From contig JAMPIQ010000001.1 of NCBI GenBank assembly GCA_024699855.1, positions 12,090,001 to 12,154,000 of the forward strand: 64,000 bases of DNA, given 5' to 3'. Shown here piece by piece: positions 1 through 12,267 of this stretch (within the stretch, counting starts at the first letter, position 1; each line of letters opens with the position of its first letter). This DNA is from Aphelenchoides besseyi (lineage: Eukaryota > Nematoda > Chromadorea > Rhabditida > Aphelenchoididae). A program made the translations under genes and the position numbers. The notes under the pieces were generated by a model. The model worked only from the letters and a program-made list of their open reading frames with translations. It did no database searches and was not told where the DNA came from.

Positions 1-51
1 GGGCAGAAAGTTGGCCAGGATGATGTCCGGTTTGTTGATCAGCGCCGTCAT
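1..51 (-). CDS. Possible first exon of a gene running off the left edge
   Basis: On the minus strand an ATG opens at base 51 and reads to the window edge without a stop. The 17 residues start MTALINKPDIIL and look like a real protein: hydrophobic and polar residues alternate and there is no low-complexity run. I do not recognise the family. The codons upstream of the ATG are also open, so the exon could begin earlier. Only 51 bases are visible, so this is a weak call. Confidence 0.25.
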   Translation of the reverse strand, partial: MTALINKPDIILANFLP

Positions 52-3000
52 ACACACGGCAAAGGATCAGTTCGAAAAAAGCGGTTGGAGCGCGCCCGTT
101 GACGATCTTCGGATTAACGCGCGTACCTGAAACGAATAAAATTGGAATAAAAAACGCGCTCCACTCGAGGGTCCAAGTTGTGATCGACAGCGCGCGAGAT
201 TCGCAAAATCGAAATTCACGTAATCGCGATCGTCCAAAATTCGCCACGTTATAAACAAACACTTTCGAAGCACTGAACGGGAAAACAGCACTCATCTTCT
301 AACTGATATTCACAAACGAAGGGAATTTAAAAAGAAAATGTTCTTCGCAATCAAAAGAACTTCAAACTCTTCGGCATTCAAACGAAGTTAAGAGCAGTGA
401 GAGACCGTCGAAGATCGTTTTTGAGAGCATACCCTCGTAGTAAACAGTGCAGTTAGTCGAACACAAGAATTTGGACCTTACGCTGAATATGCAAGCCAAA
501 TTACAATAAACAGAACGCAAAACAATCCCGCGCTATTTGACTTTACGGTAAACTTTTAGGTCGTTTTAATTCTTTTTGAGGCCGCTCACGGGCGGAAATT
601 TGCGATCGAAAGAGGCGATGGAGTGGCGCAAAAATTTGCGTTTGTGGAGCACATAATTTTTGTTCGTGTTTTTGCGCAGGACTTCGAAAACGGTCCGCCC
701 GATCAACGTGTCGAAGAGGACTTGGGGTTGAAGCAGAAAACGCGAAGTGCGTCAGAGGTTTTCGAAAATGCGCACGAAATTTGAGTTCGACCGTCGACTT
801 GAAAACGTGAGATTTTGGAATGACAACGAAACGTACGCCGAAGCGTGGTATGGTAATGGATATATCAGAGGCTTGAGGGGGTCGATTAATCCTGTTGATT
901 GCTACGGTCGTCGTGCTAATTGAATTCCCAACTCCCGATTCATCATCGCCGATCGTGTGGCCTAATTTTGATGAAAAGTTTTTTTACACAAAACACCAAT
1001 CAAAGTGAAGCGGGAGCACAAAAAAAATCATCCGCGCATCGTAGCCTTGAATGCGGAAAACCCCTTTGCGTCTATGCACATTTTTTGTTCGCAATTTGAA
1101 TTATGAAACGCGAAATGCACGGCGACGATGAAGTCGAAGAGTAGAAGTGGAGAGTTTATGGTCGATGAATCCGACGGACGGGTGGGGTTTGATTACCGCG
1201 TGTTGTTGGGGAGGGCGACGGAAGCACACAAATTTGGATCGCAACGCTGAAGCGGGCGGATCGCTTAGCGTTGACAAGATGGCGAGGGACAAACTCATCA
1301 TCATCCGCGAGCTTAACATGCAAACTGAGGTCCCCGTTGATAACAACAGAACGCGCCCTCAATCAGCTGACCCCCTCGTCTTTCGCATGCCCGAAGGTAA
1401 TGCATAAGTGAAGCGAACATTTGGGCAATCGGACTGAATAATAAAGCGAACTGATTTATTTCCCAAGTTCATTTCAACGCAAAGACCCGTCGAATGGAAA
1501 AAACAAAGTTCGCTGTTTATCAAAAGACGCAACTTAAAATGCCTGTTGATCAGCTTAATCCCACAAATTCGAAGACGTTTTTCTTCGTCGCCGACTTTTT
1601 GACGTAAACCCGACGGATCGCTAATGAGCGATTGAATGACCGTAAGATTAATTTGATTGGCGATGATAATTAGAAGAATTGGAATGTGATTCTGGAGATT
1701 GGGCGTCGAATTGCGGTGTGCGTGCAGGAACTCAATTCAACAACGAAAATGCGTGGAAGGCTGAGAAAGACGTCGACTTGAAACAGCGGGAAAACGGTAG
1801 GGAAGAAGCGAATCAATCAGTGAGCGTCCAAAACATCTGCGCACTAAAACGCAAATTTCACGAAAGACGAACTTGTAAAAACGGAAAGGCGCTCGATCAA
1901 ACTGACAACGACTTTCCGTTTCCTCTCTTCGAATTTCGCTTACCAACAACTGACAAACAAAAAACGCGAAATGCCGTCAAATAATTTGCGGGGAGGAAAC
2001 GATCGAAACAAAAGTCACCAGTTTGGCTCGGGAATCATTTGATTGGACTTCAATGGTAACATATAGTGCGAACAGGCCACCAACTAGTCAGCTTGTTGAG
2101 ATGGTGGTTAAGGTTGCTCGCAGCCGCTTCGACTCGATATGCGGGAAATCATCTTGGAATCGATAGACCCACTTCTCAACGACAATAATTGACCTCGATT
2201 TTAAGCGCTCAATTATCACCATTCAGACGTTTTGATCATTTCGATTGGCAAGCCGTAAAAGCGGAAAACTGCCGCTGGCATAAACGATCGACTGCTGATT
2301 TTTTGAAGGTCGATAAACTAAAAAATTTTGACCTTGAAAAGAAATTTGCGTTTCGCGTCCGTTTACTTCAACCCATGACTTTCGAATTCAAATATCGAGA
2401 GGAATAAACTCGCAACAACACAAACGACTTTTCCACAAATAACTTTCCAGCACGTCAGGCGGTGGGCGCATATATGCAAATTCCATTGAGCGCTAATTTG
2501 CATACCACCGTGGGACTGACTGCTGTGAAACGATGAGAATAAAGATGCTCATTTCGTTCTCAATGGCGCTCATATAATTAGAAGGTGCGAAAGACAATCG
2601 AGCAGACGGGTTGACAAATTCAAGGTGTCGACGTAGTGAGTAATCGATTTATGATAAGCAAAAAGTTCGACAACGAATGCGAGTACTTTTTTGGGATGTT
2701 TATGTCAAATTACCACATTCGCTGACATTTGAAGTTGATTATGAAAGAGAGGAGGAGAAATATGCATATGAGCCAAAGGGTTCGAATGCATTTAACTCGC
2801 ACAAAACGATAAGAACCGCTTCGTGTTTCTTATTCCCGAAGACCTCCGGGTGTTTTGCATTTTGAAGCGAAGGACCAAAAATATGCAAAAATGGAGAAGT
2901 CGGAATGCAAAATTCCCTTCTTCGTCGATTCACGAGTCTCCAAAAAACGCTTTCGTCTTCTCGTTGAGCCCGTAATGAGGATGTTTGAGAAGCGAAACCA

Positions 3001-4755
3001 TCTAACGCATGCAAATTTTCTCCTTCGTATCATTTTGGAGCCTCGAGCTCACGAGAACGTGGACACTCCAGTCGGTTGTTATTTTCCCGCAAAGCCGCTT
3101 TTTTGTGCCGAAAACTCTCGGACACGAAAGAAATCTGCATACCCGCTTAACTCCCGAATATAACTTTTCGTTTTGTGCTCTGAAATTGAAATCACGTCAA
3201 TTGCACACACGCCTCGAGAGTCCAAAGAATTTCCGTCAAAACCAATTTGTTGGAACCGCCAATTTTGTCTTCGTTGCGTCTCCGTTTTTGGGGTTTGTAT
3301 TCAAATTTGTCCAGCCGTTTTGGCCCCATTCAATGACTAAAAAACACGCTGTGGCGGACGTTAATGTTTTGGACGCTTCGAATTGTCGTTTCGGTTTGTC
3401 GCCTCGCATTTGCATGCCGACGCAAAAGACGAAACGGAAAACGAATGTTCCGATTGAACGGAAACTTCACAGCTCAACGAATTGATTCCAGAGAACAAAA
3501 AACTCGCGTTTGAGTTCCCGAAGTTCTCGTGTTCGAGACTCATCAGCTAATAAACAAAAATCATTTCGAATTTCTCCACTTATTTTCTTATGAAAACTGA
3601 AGTGTCTCCGAGAAGAATGATGAAAGTGGGCGAAAGATTCCGAAGCGACGGCCACGAATTGAATTTGACTAATGGGTCGCACAACTGTTTGACTTACCTT
3701 TGGCCCTCTAACCGTCATTCGAAACAAAAAACCAGGGCCTTAAGTCAAATTTAACGTCGTAAACTCGATTGGAGTTAATCACAAGACAGCGCTCGAAATC
3801 ACGAACCGCTCAAATGAATACCGAGTGAAAGATCATTACCGATAGAGTAACATGACATTTGGAAACGCAATCAATTCATCGGGTTGGGAAACTTGCAGTT
3901 GTAAAAAAGCTCTTTAAAATCGTAGAGAACTGCCAATCGAAAGTTTTGCATATTCGCCGGCTTCGCACGTCTTAGAAATCTGTTGTCTTTTCGATTGCAT
4001 TTGGCCGATCGGATGGGAAGAATTGGGTCGTAAAATACTCTTGATTTCGAGCTCACGGCTGGTCGTTTCGTTCTGAGCTGCCAGCAAATTTGAACACACG
4101 CCCGAACCTGATTGTTTTTCTAACAAGCAACTTTTCCACCAACAAAACCCAATTGTTAAATCGGAAGCAAACGAAAAGGATCGGCGGTCACTTCGAAACT
4201 AAAAACTGTGTGGCCGACTATAACTGGTAACTCGTCCAATGCATTCGAATTTGCATAAACGAGCAGAATGCAAATTCATTCGTTGGACCCACTGGTCGAC
4301 TTCAATCGTGTCGCAACATGCGGAGACTCCACTGCCTCGCAACTATTAGTTGGCCGCCCAAAAATCAACGGGCTGCTCGAAGCAAAAAACCGAGGGGAAA
4401 CGAGCAGCCCGCAGGCGATGATGACTCGTATATGCAAAATAAGAAAGCAAACAGCCCGATCCACAAAACTATTGGGCAATCAACAGTCGAATGGGCTTCA
4501 AATGCTACGAACACGAATTCCGACAAAACACCCGATCAACTCTTCAGTTACTTGAAATTTAACTAATGGGAAAACATTTTTCAATTTTCTTTTTCTTGTG
4601 CAAATTTACGCTGTCCGCCTCGCCGCTTTGAATTTACGACTTCAAAAAGCGGTTTTGCTTAAGACCGACGTGCGTTTAACAGCGCACTCTCAAATTCGAC
4701 TACTCGATGGCAAACTAATCAAAAGCAGAACATCAGTTTATTCCTAACAAACGAC
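52..4755. other. Long gene-poor region with octamer sites
   Basis: No convincing coding exon is visible on either strand across about 4.7 kb; the open frames present lack recognisable domains or paired splice sites. The region does contain repeated ATGCAAAT/ATTTGCAT octamers at 2474, 2496, 3009, 3408, 4249 and 4268, with near matches around 2883 and 4432. It lies upstream of the LIM-homeobox gene and the secreted EGF gene, so distal regulatory DNA is a reasonable inference. Confidence 0.5.
2474..2503. promoter_or_regulatory. Inverted pair of octamer (POU-type) motifs
   Basis: ATGCAAAT (2474-2481) faces ATTTGCAT (2496-2503) across 14 bases; the match extends outward, so the pair forms a palindrome with arms of about 10 bases. 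The octamer is the classic binding site of POU-domain factors. Four further perfect copies follow within 1.8 kb. That these are bound, and that they serve the LIM-homeobox gene, is inference. Confidence 0.4.
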
Positions 4756-5283
4756 TCAGTTCGATTGGAAGAAGGCGGATTGGGTCGGAGTATCACGAGC
4801 ACGTTGTAGTTCGAGCAAGTTGCGATAGAACCGTTGCATGATGTCCAGCAAGGTCTTCCGTGTGCCATCGAACAGCGGACGAATACCTTCCGTTTCGTAT
4901 CTGAAATTCACTGCTTTAAATGGATAGTCAATCGAATTGAACCGTTTGCCCCATGGATCTTTGGTTTTGGTCGAATGCATGTATGGCGGATCGTTTAGCA
5001 AAAGACTAAGTATCGGATTCTCCTTGATCTCGCAGAACACTCCATAGAAACCTAATTTACATTCGCACTTAACAATTGGAATCCCGAATTCGTTCTTCTG
5101 TTCAATGCAACGTCCATCATGACGACAACGATCCTCAACACAATGTTCTTCTCCACGATCAAAGATGTCTGAATTGTGATTCGTTAAAGTAAAATGAAGT
5201 TGAAACAAACCGTTTCCAAGCGATAACCTTGTAGTCAAAGTCAGCAAAAGTAAAATCGAGAAGACGATTCGAGAGCGCAACAT
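4756..5283 (-). CDS. Secreted protein with one EGF-like domain
   Basis: Uninterrupted 175-residue frame starting with a clear signal peptide (hydrophobic core about residues 7-23). An EGF-like module follows at about residues 47-88, with cysteines in CVEDRC, GRCIEQ and KCECKLGFYGVFC, the last being the usual EGF ending. The remaining 85 residues are polar, without recognisable domain or membrane anchor. On the minus strand an AATAAA lies just past the stop (near 4738). It is probably an extracellular ligand or matrix-associated protein; no partner can be named. It is divergent from the LIM-homeobox gene. Confidence 0.75.
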   Translation of the reverse strand: MLRSRIVFSILLLLTLTTRLSLGNGLFQLHFTLTNHNSDIFDRGEEHCVEDRCRHDGRCIEQKNEFGIPIVKCECKLGFYGVFCEIKENPILSLLLNDPPYMHSTKTKDPWGKRFNSIDYPFKAVNFRYETEGIRPLFDGTRKTLLDIMQRFYRNLLELQRARDTPTQSAFFQSN

Positions 5284-5858
5284 TTTTGATCAAAAATTTT
5301 ACGCGAATGATCGAAAGTTTGAAACATTCATCAATCGGACATTGAATGATTTGAATATTCGCGATTTCCTTCATCCTCTCCACCCACTTATCAGTCGATC
5401 AAACCAGATGGTCATTTCGATCTCGCGCGACAAATTGAATGATCGATCGACTGTTACATTCCACAGTTTCTTATCTCAAACTATAAACTCGTATGAAACA
5501 ATGGGATCAACAAAACGCGAACGGAATCACAAAACGAAGAAACGGAAGTTAAGTACTTTAAAATCCAAGAAACAGAATGCTTTCAAGGGTCCCGGTTGAT
5601 CTCCGCCCACTTTTTCATATGTCCAAGAGCTGCGGGATTAGACTGAGGATGGAGATTACGGTACGGGAGGCGGTCTTTTTCTATGTTTTGGTCCCATTGG
5701 CCAGAGAGGGGCATCTGTGTGTGTTCCACAATATTTCAACCGTCAACTATCGCTTCAGCCACTTTTCGCGCATGATTCTTCAGCCATCGTCTTCGGGCGT
5801 GTACCGGTCATCGCATTTTTCTTCCGGTTCTTGTTCTTCTTCACCAAGATCTATTGAT
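5284..5858. other. Intergenic region between divergent EGF and LIM-homeobox genes
   Basis: About 575 bases between the EGF gene start (minus) and the chosen start of the LIM-homeobox gene (plus). The plus strand is open in one frame from about 5577 with several ATGs, so the homeobox protein could start further upstream. Otherwise I see nothing definite. Confidence 0.4.
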
Positions 5859-8800
5859 ATGGAATCAATGGCGCAATCGACCACACCCGCTTTCGATTCA
5901 GTGGATCTTGTCGGTGATTCCAATCAGAGGACGACGCCAAACGCGGGTTCGTAACGGACAGTTTTTGTTTCAATGTCTGATAAGAATGAGGGTGTTTTTG
6001 CTTCTTTACCTGTGAAAAAACGCCAATATTTCACGGCTAACTTCCAAAGCAACTAAAAGATCCCGAATCGAAGTTTGTAGTCAAATTGACCATCTCCGGT
6101 TAATTTCAGAGAGTCGAATTCGAATGCGTCTCGATGATCGACCCACTTGTCGTGGTTGTGGTTTAGAGATTCAAGAACGGTAAGAAGATTTGGCTTCCTT
6201 TCAACTACCTCAATTCTATTGAACGTCTGATTGATGATCTCGAATAGTTCGGTTATCCATAACTATTTGTAACATCTTGTTTTTGTCGCATTTCACTTTC
6301 AAAATTTACTTCGTGCCTCCGCTTATCATATCTTTAGCTTTGAAGGCAATGTAGTTTTTGAGTTTCGTTACGGCGTCTAATGCTAAAATGTTGCATATTG
6401 TATTCGATTAATTGAACATACGGTTTGGGTCATAAATTTTAGTCTAAAGAACAAAATCCGCTTTCTTTTCCAATTTTAATATCGAAAACTAACCGACCAA
6501 AACCACGTGCGTAATTCAAGACGAACCTGCGGCTCGCTTCGTAGGATCACAATGTCTTATGGAACGGATAACACTGGGAATGAAGTAGCTTATCTTTCCA
6601 TTGGTCGATTGGAGTGATCCAAAAAGACAGCTAAACAAACGAAGTTGCTTCCGCGAGCACTAATCGAAATTGGGTGACAACAAGTGAACGAAAATCATTC
6701 GAAGGGCGTTCGGCTTCTAATCTCGAAGTCCATTGGCATTCGGTTTAGAAGTTTTGTGTCATTGAAAAAGTTCGAACTTTAACTCACGGGATCTATCCAG
6801 CGAATACAATTGCCAGATTAGCGAGACTTTTTATGTTTGCCGACTTGTTGTTAATCTAACAGCAGCTAATCTATGAGCAAACTCGTGGGCGATTTCGGAG
6901 TTTTCAAGAAATTTCAAAGACGTTAACTTGTAACTTCTTTCACACGTTCGACAGAAACCGATCAGAAGCACGCGCTTCAATCGACACACCTATTTCGGCT
7001 GCGGCAGATCAAGTGGCAACCCGATGACGTTCAGCAATTGCCATTCGATTGATAAGTTGAGCGGACGTGAGGATGGCGGTGATGTTTTGTTCACAAACGG
7101 TTATCGTTATCAACTGCGTTCTGTTACGTTCGATTTCTTTTGTTTGTGCCCGATGAAAAAGATTCAAGCACCGACTTCTCATCGATTCGCGATGGGAGCA
7201 GCACCCAAATGGCGGAAGCGATCACATTGACAATTCAATAAGAGTCAAATTCGATGTACCGGATGTTTGACCAAAAGCTTACGGTATCAGTGAAAACAAG
7301 ACGACGATTTACAATCGTTGCAAAGTTTAATCTTATTCGGTCGGATGAGAATACGTGCAGTCAATTCTGTAATCAATTTGCAAATTACTTTGTCTCGGAT
7401 TGTGGATTCATGCGATGATTAGGGAATGGAAACGTCCCCGACGGTCAATCCCGTGAAATCCCGCCTTTTAATCCAATTAATCCCCAAATAGATGATTGTT
7501 AATTTCGACGCTTGCAGATACCTTCTACGTGTATTGGATCATTTTTGGCACGAGGGTTGTCTTCGCTGTGCATCTTGTGAAAAACCACTAATGGAAGTTG
7601 CGTCGTGCTATTTGAAAGACAATCGTGTGTATTGTAAGGAGGACCACAGCACGTAAGTTGTTTTTGAATTTACTGGGATTTCGAGACCGAGAATTAAAAG
7701 TGAAATCAACTTTTGGTCTCACCGGACCGGAAGACCCAATGGTCTTGGAATTCTTTGTGTTCCAACGCATCTCATTTGTTTGGGCCAAAAATGGATGATC
7801 TCACTGCTAATGTCACTTTTTTAATCCGCGTCTAAATTTGCTTTTTACTGAAAACGAACAACTACAAGTCCCCAAATATGTTCCGCCAAGTGTGTCGAAC
7901 GTTTCGCTCGAATTCTTCAAATCGCCGATTCAGTGGCCTTTGTTTTGGATGAGCACTTCCTTAAATGGCCATGTGTTTGCGTGTGAATTTCCACTCGACG
8001 ACGAAAAGTTTGGAATTCGTCGACAATAAGCGATTAGACGAAGAAAACCGAACAAATTGAAATTCGTTTGTGCGGTAAGATGAGAAAGATCCATTTTCTC
8101 GATTCCACAAACTCTACGGTACAACATGAGTCCCCAGTGATTTTGGTTGTTTGGCCGATGCGCTCGCAACCCACCGGTTTATTAGCAGATTAGGATCCTA
8201 AGCCGTCGGTTGTCGTCGTTTAATAACAAACTCCAACGGCAACATCGCGCGTTTTTTGATCTCCAGCGCGGCATATTAGCGGATGAGTTGCGGTGTGAAA
8301 TCGAGCGGATTTGTAGTCGACCGGAAGTAATAAGTACGGTAATATCGCGCGTTCGTCCCTCTCGTCGAAGGATTTGGATGTGTCGCGTGACATTTCCGTC
8401 TTTCAAGTGTCCAAATCCGTGAAGGTTTTGTTCACGAACGGGGATGAAAACTCGAAATTAATCCCACTAATGATACATCAGTGTTATGAGCTGCGAGTTC
8501 TCAATCATAACATTAGTAAAGCGATCTGACGGTTTTGAGATGTTCGCTTTCGCGCATTCCATCCATCATTTCATGAGCTCATGATTGACATTTAAATGGC
8601 AATCTTACGGTTCATTAAGCCGTGACGTCATTTGATGGTGTTGAAACGAAAAGTAGATGGACTCTATAGACTCCCCGTGTTTCGTAATCGCGAACACGTA
8701 GCCACCAACGAGACCGTATAGTTTCTCGTCATCAACACGTAAGGTTCGAACAACATTGCCATGTGCTTTACGAACGATCTGTTTAATCTCCGGACGTAAA

Positions 8801-10681
8801 CATGCCGCTGAAAGATTAATCGTGTAACAAAGAACTGAAGCCCACAGGCGAACTTCCCAGAACGATTCATCTCTTACGCGCTGTAAACAATCGAATACAA
8901 TCCGGAACATGAGCATGTGTTCATGTATCATTGAGATTATCCGCATTTCCTTTTTTCTTTTACGGCACCACCTTAACTATTTTGTAAACAACAAACAATA
9001 CGAGTAGGCGAGAGTCCGAACTCTTCTTAAAATCTTTTGTTCGTACGAAAACAGTACTCAGAAGTTAACTCTCTTGATGATATTGTTCAATTAAGAAAAC
9101 GATTGGAGTTTACTGTAAGTTGTTTATTTACAGTTAATGTTTGCTATGAATTCGCTAGAGATCATGTCAAAGATTGCTTGGCACCGTTGTGCTTCGTTTG
9201 TTTGTAAATCGACCGAATTGTTGAACTAAAACGCAGAATTTGAACTATCAGAATTGTGCGTTTGTTGTGTCAATAATGAGAAAGACGACCATTTCAATGA
9301 TTGTATCCCGAGGCAAATGACAATTCAGAATGTCTGCAGAGTGGGCATCTACCGTAATCTATGAGTGTTTAATGTGACAAAGTAAAAGGCGGATGTCAAA
9401 CATTTTCGAGAGAGGGCGCTCTTCAACGTTGCCAATATCGTTGGCTGCCACTTTTCGGCGCCTATCGTAAAGTGTGACCTCGAAGAAGTGTGAATTGGGG
9501 TGACCATAAGTCGTAATGCTTAAGATTCACGACATTCAAAGGCACTGCAAACAAATTGAATTTACATAATTATCCCTAATTCGATTGCACAACAACAAAA
9601 ATCGACTGATCTTTCGAGGGTCATGGCAATAAGAATATGAGACTAATCTATGGATTTCCAGGTTATTCTCAAGAAAATGTGCTCGTTGTCAAGTACAATT
9701 GAAACCTACGGATTTGGTGTTTCGCGCGATGGATTTTACGTTTCACACTTCTTGTTTCCAGTGTATTTACTGTAATCAGATATTGAAGAAAGGCGATGAA
9801 TACTTTTGTATCAACGGCCAAGTGATTTGTCATAATGATTACCACTTTTACGCGTACGGCAACTCGCCACCTCTAGTGCCCATCACACCTTTGAACGGTA
9901 GTTTACCGACCGGAATGGTGCATGGTTGGTGATTACTGTTGGAACACCTGATAAACGTTCAATTTGTAGAAATGTCATATCCATCTTTAATGTCACTAGA
10001 TGTTGCCGCTTACTACGATGCAAACAACTCTCGAGACCCCAAGAAGTTACCCAAACGACCGCGAACAATTTTGAATGCATCACAACGAAAAGCCTTCAAA
10101 TTGGCTTAGTAAGCTTCAACTTACTTTCATTCAACTTCGAATTTTTAGTCAAACAAGTCCGAAACCAACACGCAAAGTGCGAGAGCAGTTAGCTAAAGAA
10201 ACGGGACTTAGTGTTCGTGTAGTTCAAGTTTGGTTTCAAAATCGCCGAGCTGCAGGTAAAACGACTATCGAATGCTGCTAATAATCTTTCGATTTTAGAT
10301 AAGAAAGAACAACGAAAACTGGAAAGTGGAGGATCTGTCAAACCGACATCTTCGATTAGTAGCGGGCCGAATTCGACGGAATCACAAACCGCGGAATATG
10401 AGTTGAAATCCGTGGGTGATTCTTTGCGCTCTGATGACGGTAAGTTTGAAACTCTGAACATTGTTCATGTTACGATATTAGAGTCAGATATGGAAGAGTT
10501 TACAAGTCTTGAAAATTCGTCCACAGCTGTTGCTCCTCGATCGACTGTTCAATTGCCGGTATTGGGAACCCCCGACTTGTTTCCAGCTTCAACAGCAACT
10601 CCCACAAACAGTGAGAACTTTGTGGCTATAACGCCCATTGACAAACTCTATCAAATGCAGCAATTCTTCACCATGGTTTAA
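5859..10681 (+). CDS. lim-6: LIM-homeodomain transcription factor, LMX1 family
   Basis: Eight exons: 5859-5946, 6110-6179, 7518-7652, 9662-9931, 9970-10108, 10149-10255, 10299-10439, 10482-10681. The first LIM domain spans exons 2-3 (CRGCG, then [10 protein letters not shown] and YCKEDH). The second is in exon 4 ([23 protein letters not shown]). The homeodomain spans exons 5-7: [15 protein letters not shown], then [16 protein letters not shown] in helix 3. [11 protein letters not shown] and [10 protein letters not shown] are diagnostic of the LMX1 group, whose C. elegans member is lim-6, a neuronal identity regulator. The tail ends in a conserved-looking hydrophobic MQQFFTMV. Intron 3 is 2 kb, far longer than the others, and contains an antisense frame. 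Start chosen at MESMAQ; earlier in-frame ATGs exist. Confidence 0.93.
8605..8946 (-). CDS. Antisense open frame nested in a LIM-homeobox intron
   Basis: A 113-residue single-exon frame on the minus strand inside the 2-kb intron 7653-9661. The middle looks protein-like ([15 protein letters not shown], then [19 protein letters not shown] and [14 protein letters not shown]), with balanced composition. I do not recognise the family. It has no signal peptide or membrane segment. It could be a nested gene, a small retrocopy or chance; its coding-like middle is the only support. Confidence 0.45.
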   Translation of the reverse strand: MRIISMIHEHMLMFRIVFDCLQRVRDESFWEVRLWASVLCYTINLSAACLRPEIKQIVRKAHGNVVRTLRVDDEKLYGLVGGYVFAITKHGESIESIYFSFQHHQMTSRLNEP

Positions 10682-11173
10682 GATTATTGTCGACTTATGT
10701 GCCAATTGCTGTCTACGCTTTTAACTGCTTCCGCCCACTTGTAAATAGCCGCTCACTCTTAAATTATTGTAATGCTTCCAATGGATCATCTCTCGGCTGT
10801 ATGAGCCGCTCGTCGATCTCAATTCTTGTCTTCGGTTTTCCTGTAACGACTATTAATGTCGCGTTTACTTGTGCAATTCGTAATTGCTGTCTAATAGTCA
10901 CATTAGTTATTTGAGAATAAAAAGCAAATCTGATTTATAGCGACATTGTTCGAATTGATGACATCTTGAATGAAGGTTTACATGACTTGAATTAGAATAT
11001 TAAATGGTCAAACAAGCCCAGTGGTCAAGACCATTTGGTCGGTTTCCATGCCACCGTCCGTTTGGCCACATGGTTGCTGCGGACTACAAGCTGCTGTCGT
11101 TGCGTTTTTGCGCTAATTTCGCGATTTTCATGTTCTCTGGTCAATTCTTAAAGATCATGAGGTGACGAGAGGA
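10682..11173. other. Intergenic region, LIM-homeobox to B9D1
   Basis: About 490 bases. An AATAAA near 10916 is a likely polyadenylation signal for the LIM-homeobox gene. Immediately upstream of the B9D1 start there is no obvious promoter motif. Confidence 0.4.
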
Positions 11174-12153
11174 ATGACCAGTAGCCGTTCATCAAAATCC
11201 ACTTTTCTCGTTTTGATTTCTGGCCAAATTGAAACTGCCGATGTAAGTAATGACTTTGTAATTGTCGTAAAGATTTTTCCATTTATTAGTTTTCTGAAGT
11301 CTCAAATCTGTATTGTAAATATGCGTATGTTATGGGACCAGACTGGCGTCAAGTTAGTGGTCTCGAAGAAGGACTAAGCCCAACATGTTCACGTGGTCAA
11401 CAGAATCAACGAATCGTATTCAACGTTCCCTTAGAAGCGACCTTTACTTCAACCAATCCATTCAGATGTGAGTGTTAGAATAGCTAGTGATTACAATCTA
11501 GCAGTCTTTAGGGCCACAACTTGTTCTTAGTTGTTACGGTCACGATCGATTTGGAAACGACGTGATACGCGGTTATGGAGCGACTTATATTCCAAGTGTT
11601 CCCGGAAGGTTGTTTTCTCGGATTTCGATCTCATTTGCAAAGTTTAGAACAATACGAAAGATCCCGATGTTCGTACCGCAAGCCTCGACTCTAATCCAAA
11701 ACATCCTCAGTTTTTTCACCGGACGACGAGCTGAATTCGTTGATCCGCGTATTGTTGCAATGTCGCAGGGAAGAGAAGGTGAAGAAACAGTTCGAATGTT
11801 GTTAATTGATTTTCAGTAACTCGAGTTCAAACCCAAGGCTTCATAAACGTTTCTTTCAATGTTATTCTCAAGGATTTTAAGAAGTTTGGTTATGACACAA
11901 ACGCCAGTACAATCGGTCGATATTTTGATGCTCCGTTGCCGAACTTTGAAGAGGAATTCAATCGAAGCACTCGACTGGAACCCTCGCAACCGGCAGTCCA
12001 AGAAACAACCGAAGAGCTCGTGGCTGAAGAACCGACAATGGTAAACGTTTGTTAGTGCACTTTCCTCAGCTCTTTCTTTAGACTCAAGCAACTCCGCCGA
12101 ACGAAGAAGAAACGGTGGTTGAACGGTTGGAAAATGAAGCGAACGATCAATAA
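11174..12153 (+). CDS. mksr-1: B9 domain-containing protein 1 (ciliary transition zone)
   Basis: Exons 11174-11242, 11290-11467, 11513-11606, 11648-11778, 11817-12040, 12082-12153; the intron at 11779-11816 is only 38 bases. The B9 (C2-like) domain fills the first 180 residues: SGQIETAD, LYCKYAYVMGPDW, GLEEGLSPTCS, then FGNDVIRGYGATYIPSVPG and a FTGRRAEFVDPRIVA block. All follow vertebrate B9D1 in order. B9D1 works with B9D2 and MKS1 in the MKS module of the ciliary transition zone; in C. elegans the gene is mksr-1. After the domain comes an acidic tail of about 50 residues rich in Glu. The stop lies 114 bases from the convergent RPL19 stop. Confidence 0.93.
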
Positions 12154-12267
12154 CAAACATAGTGAATTTAACAATTACATTCACGTCTTAACAACACACA
12201 CCAAAAGCCAAATAAAAACAACAAAGAAAAGATAATCAATAAGCTTTAAAATTTTCAATCCGCTGGC

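Noticed and set aside
3009..3485. 158-codon plus-strand ORF
   Set aside because: No domain, leader or splice context; composition looks like noncoding DNA read in frame, and overlapping frames of similar length occur on both strands.
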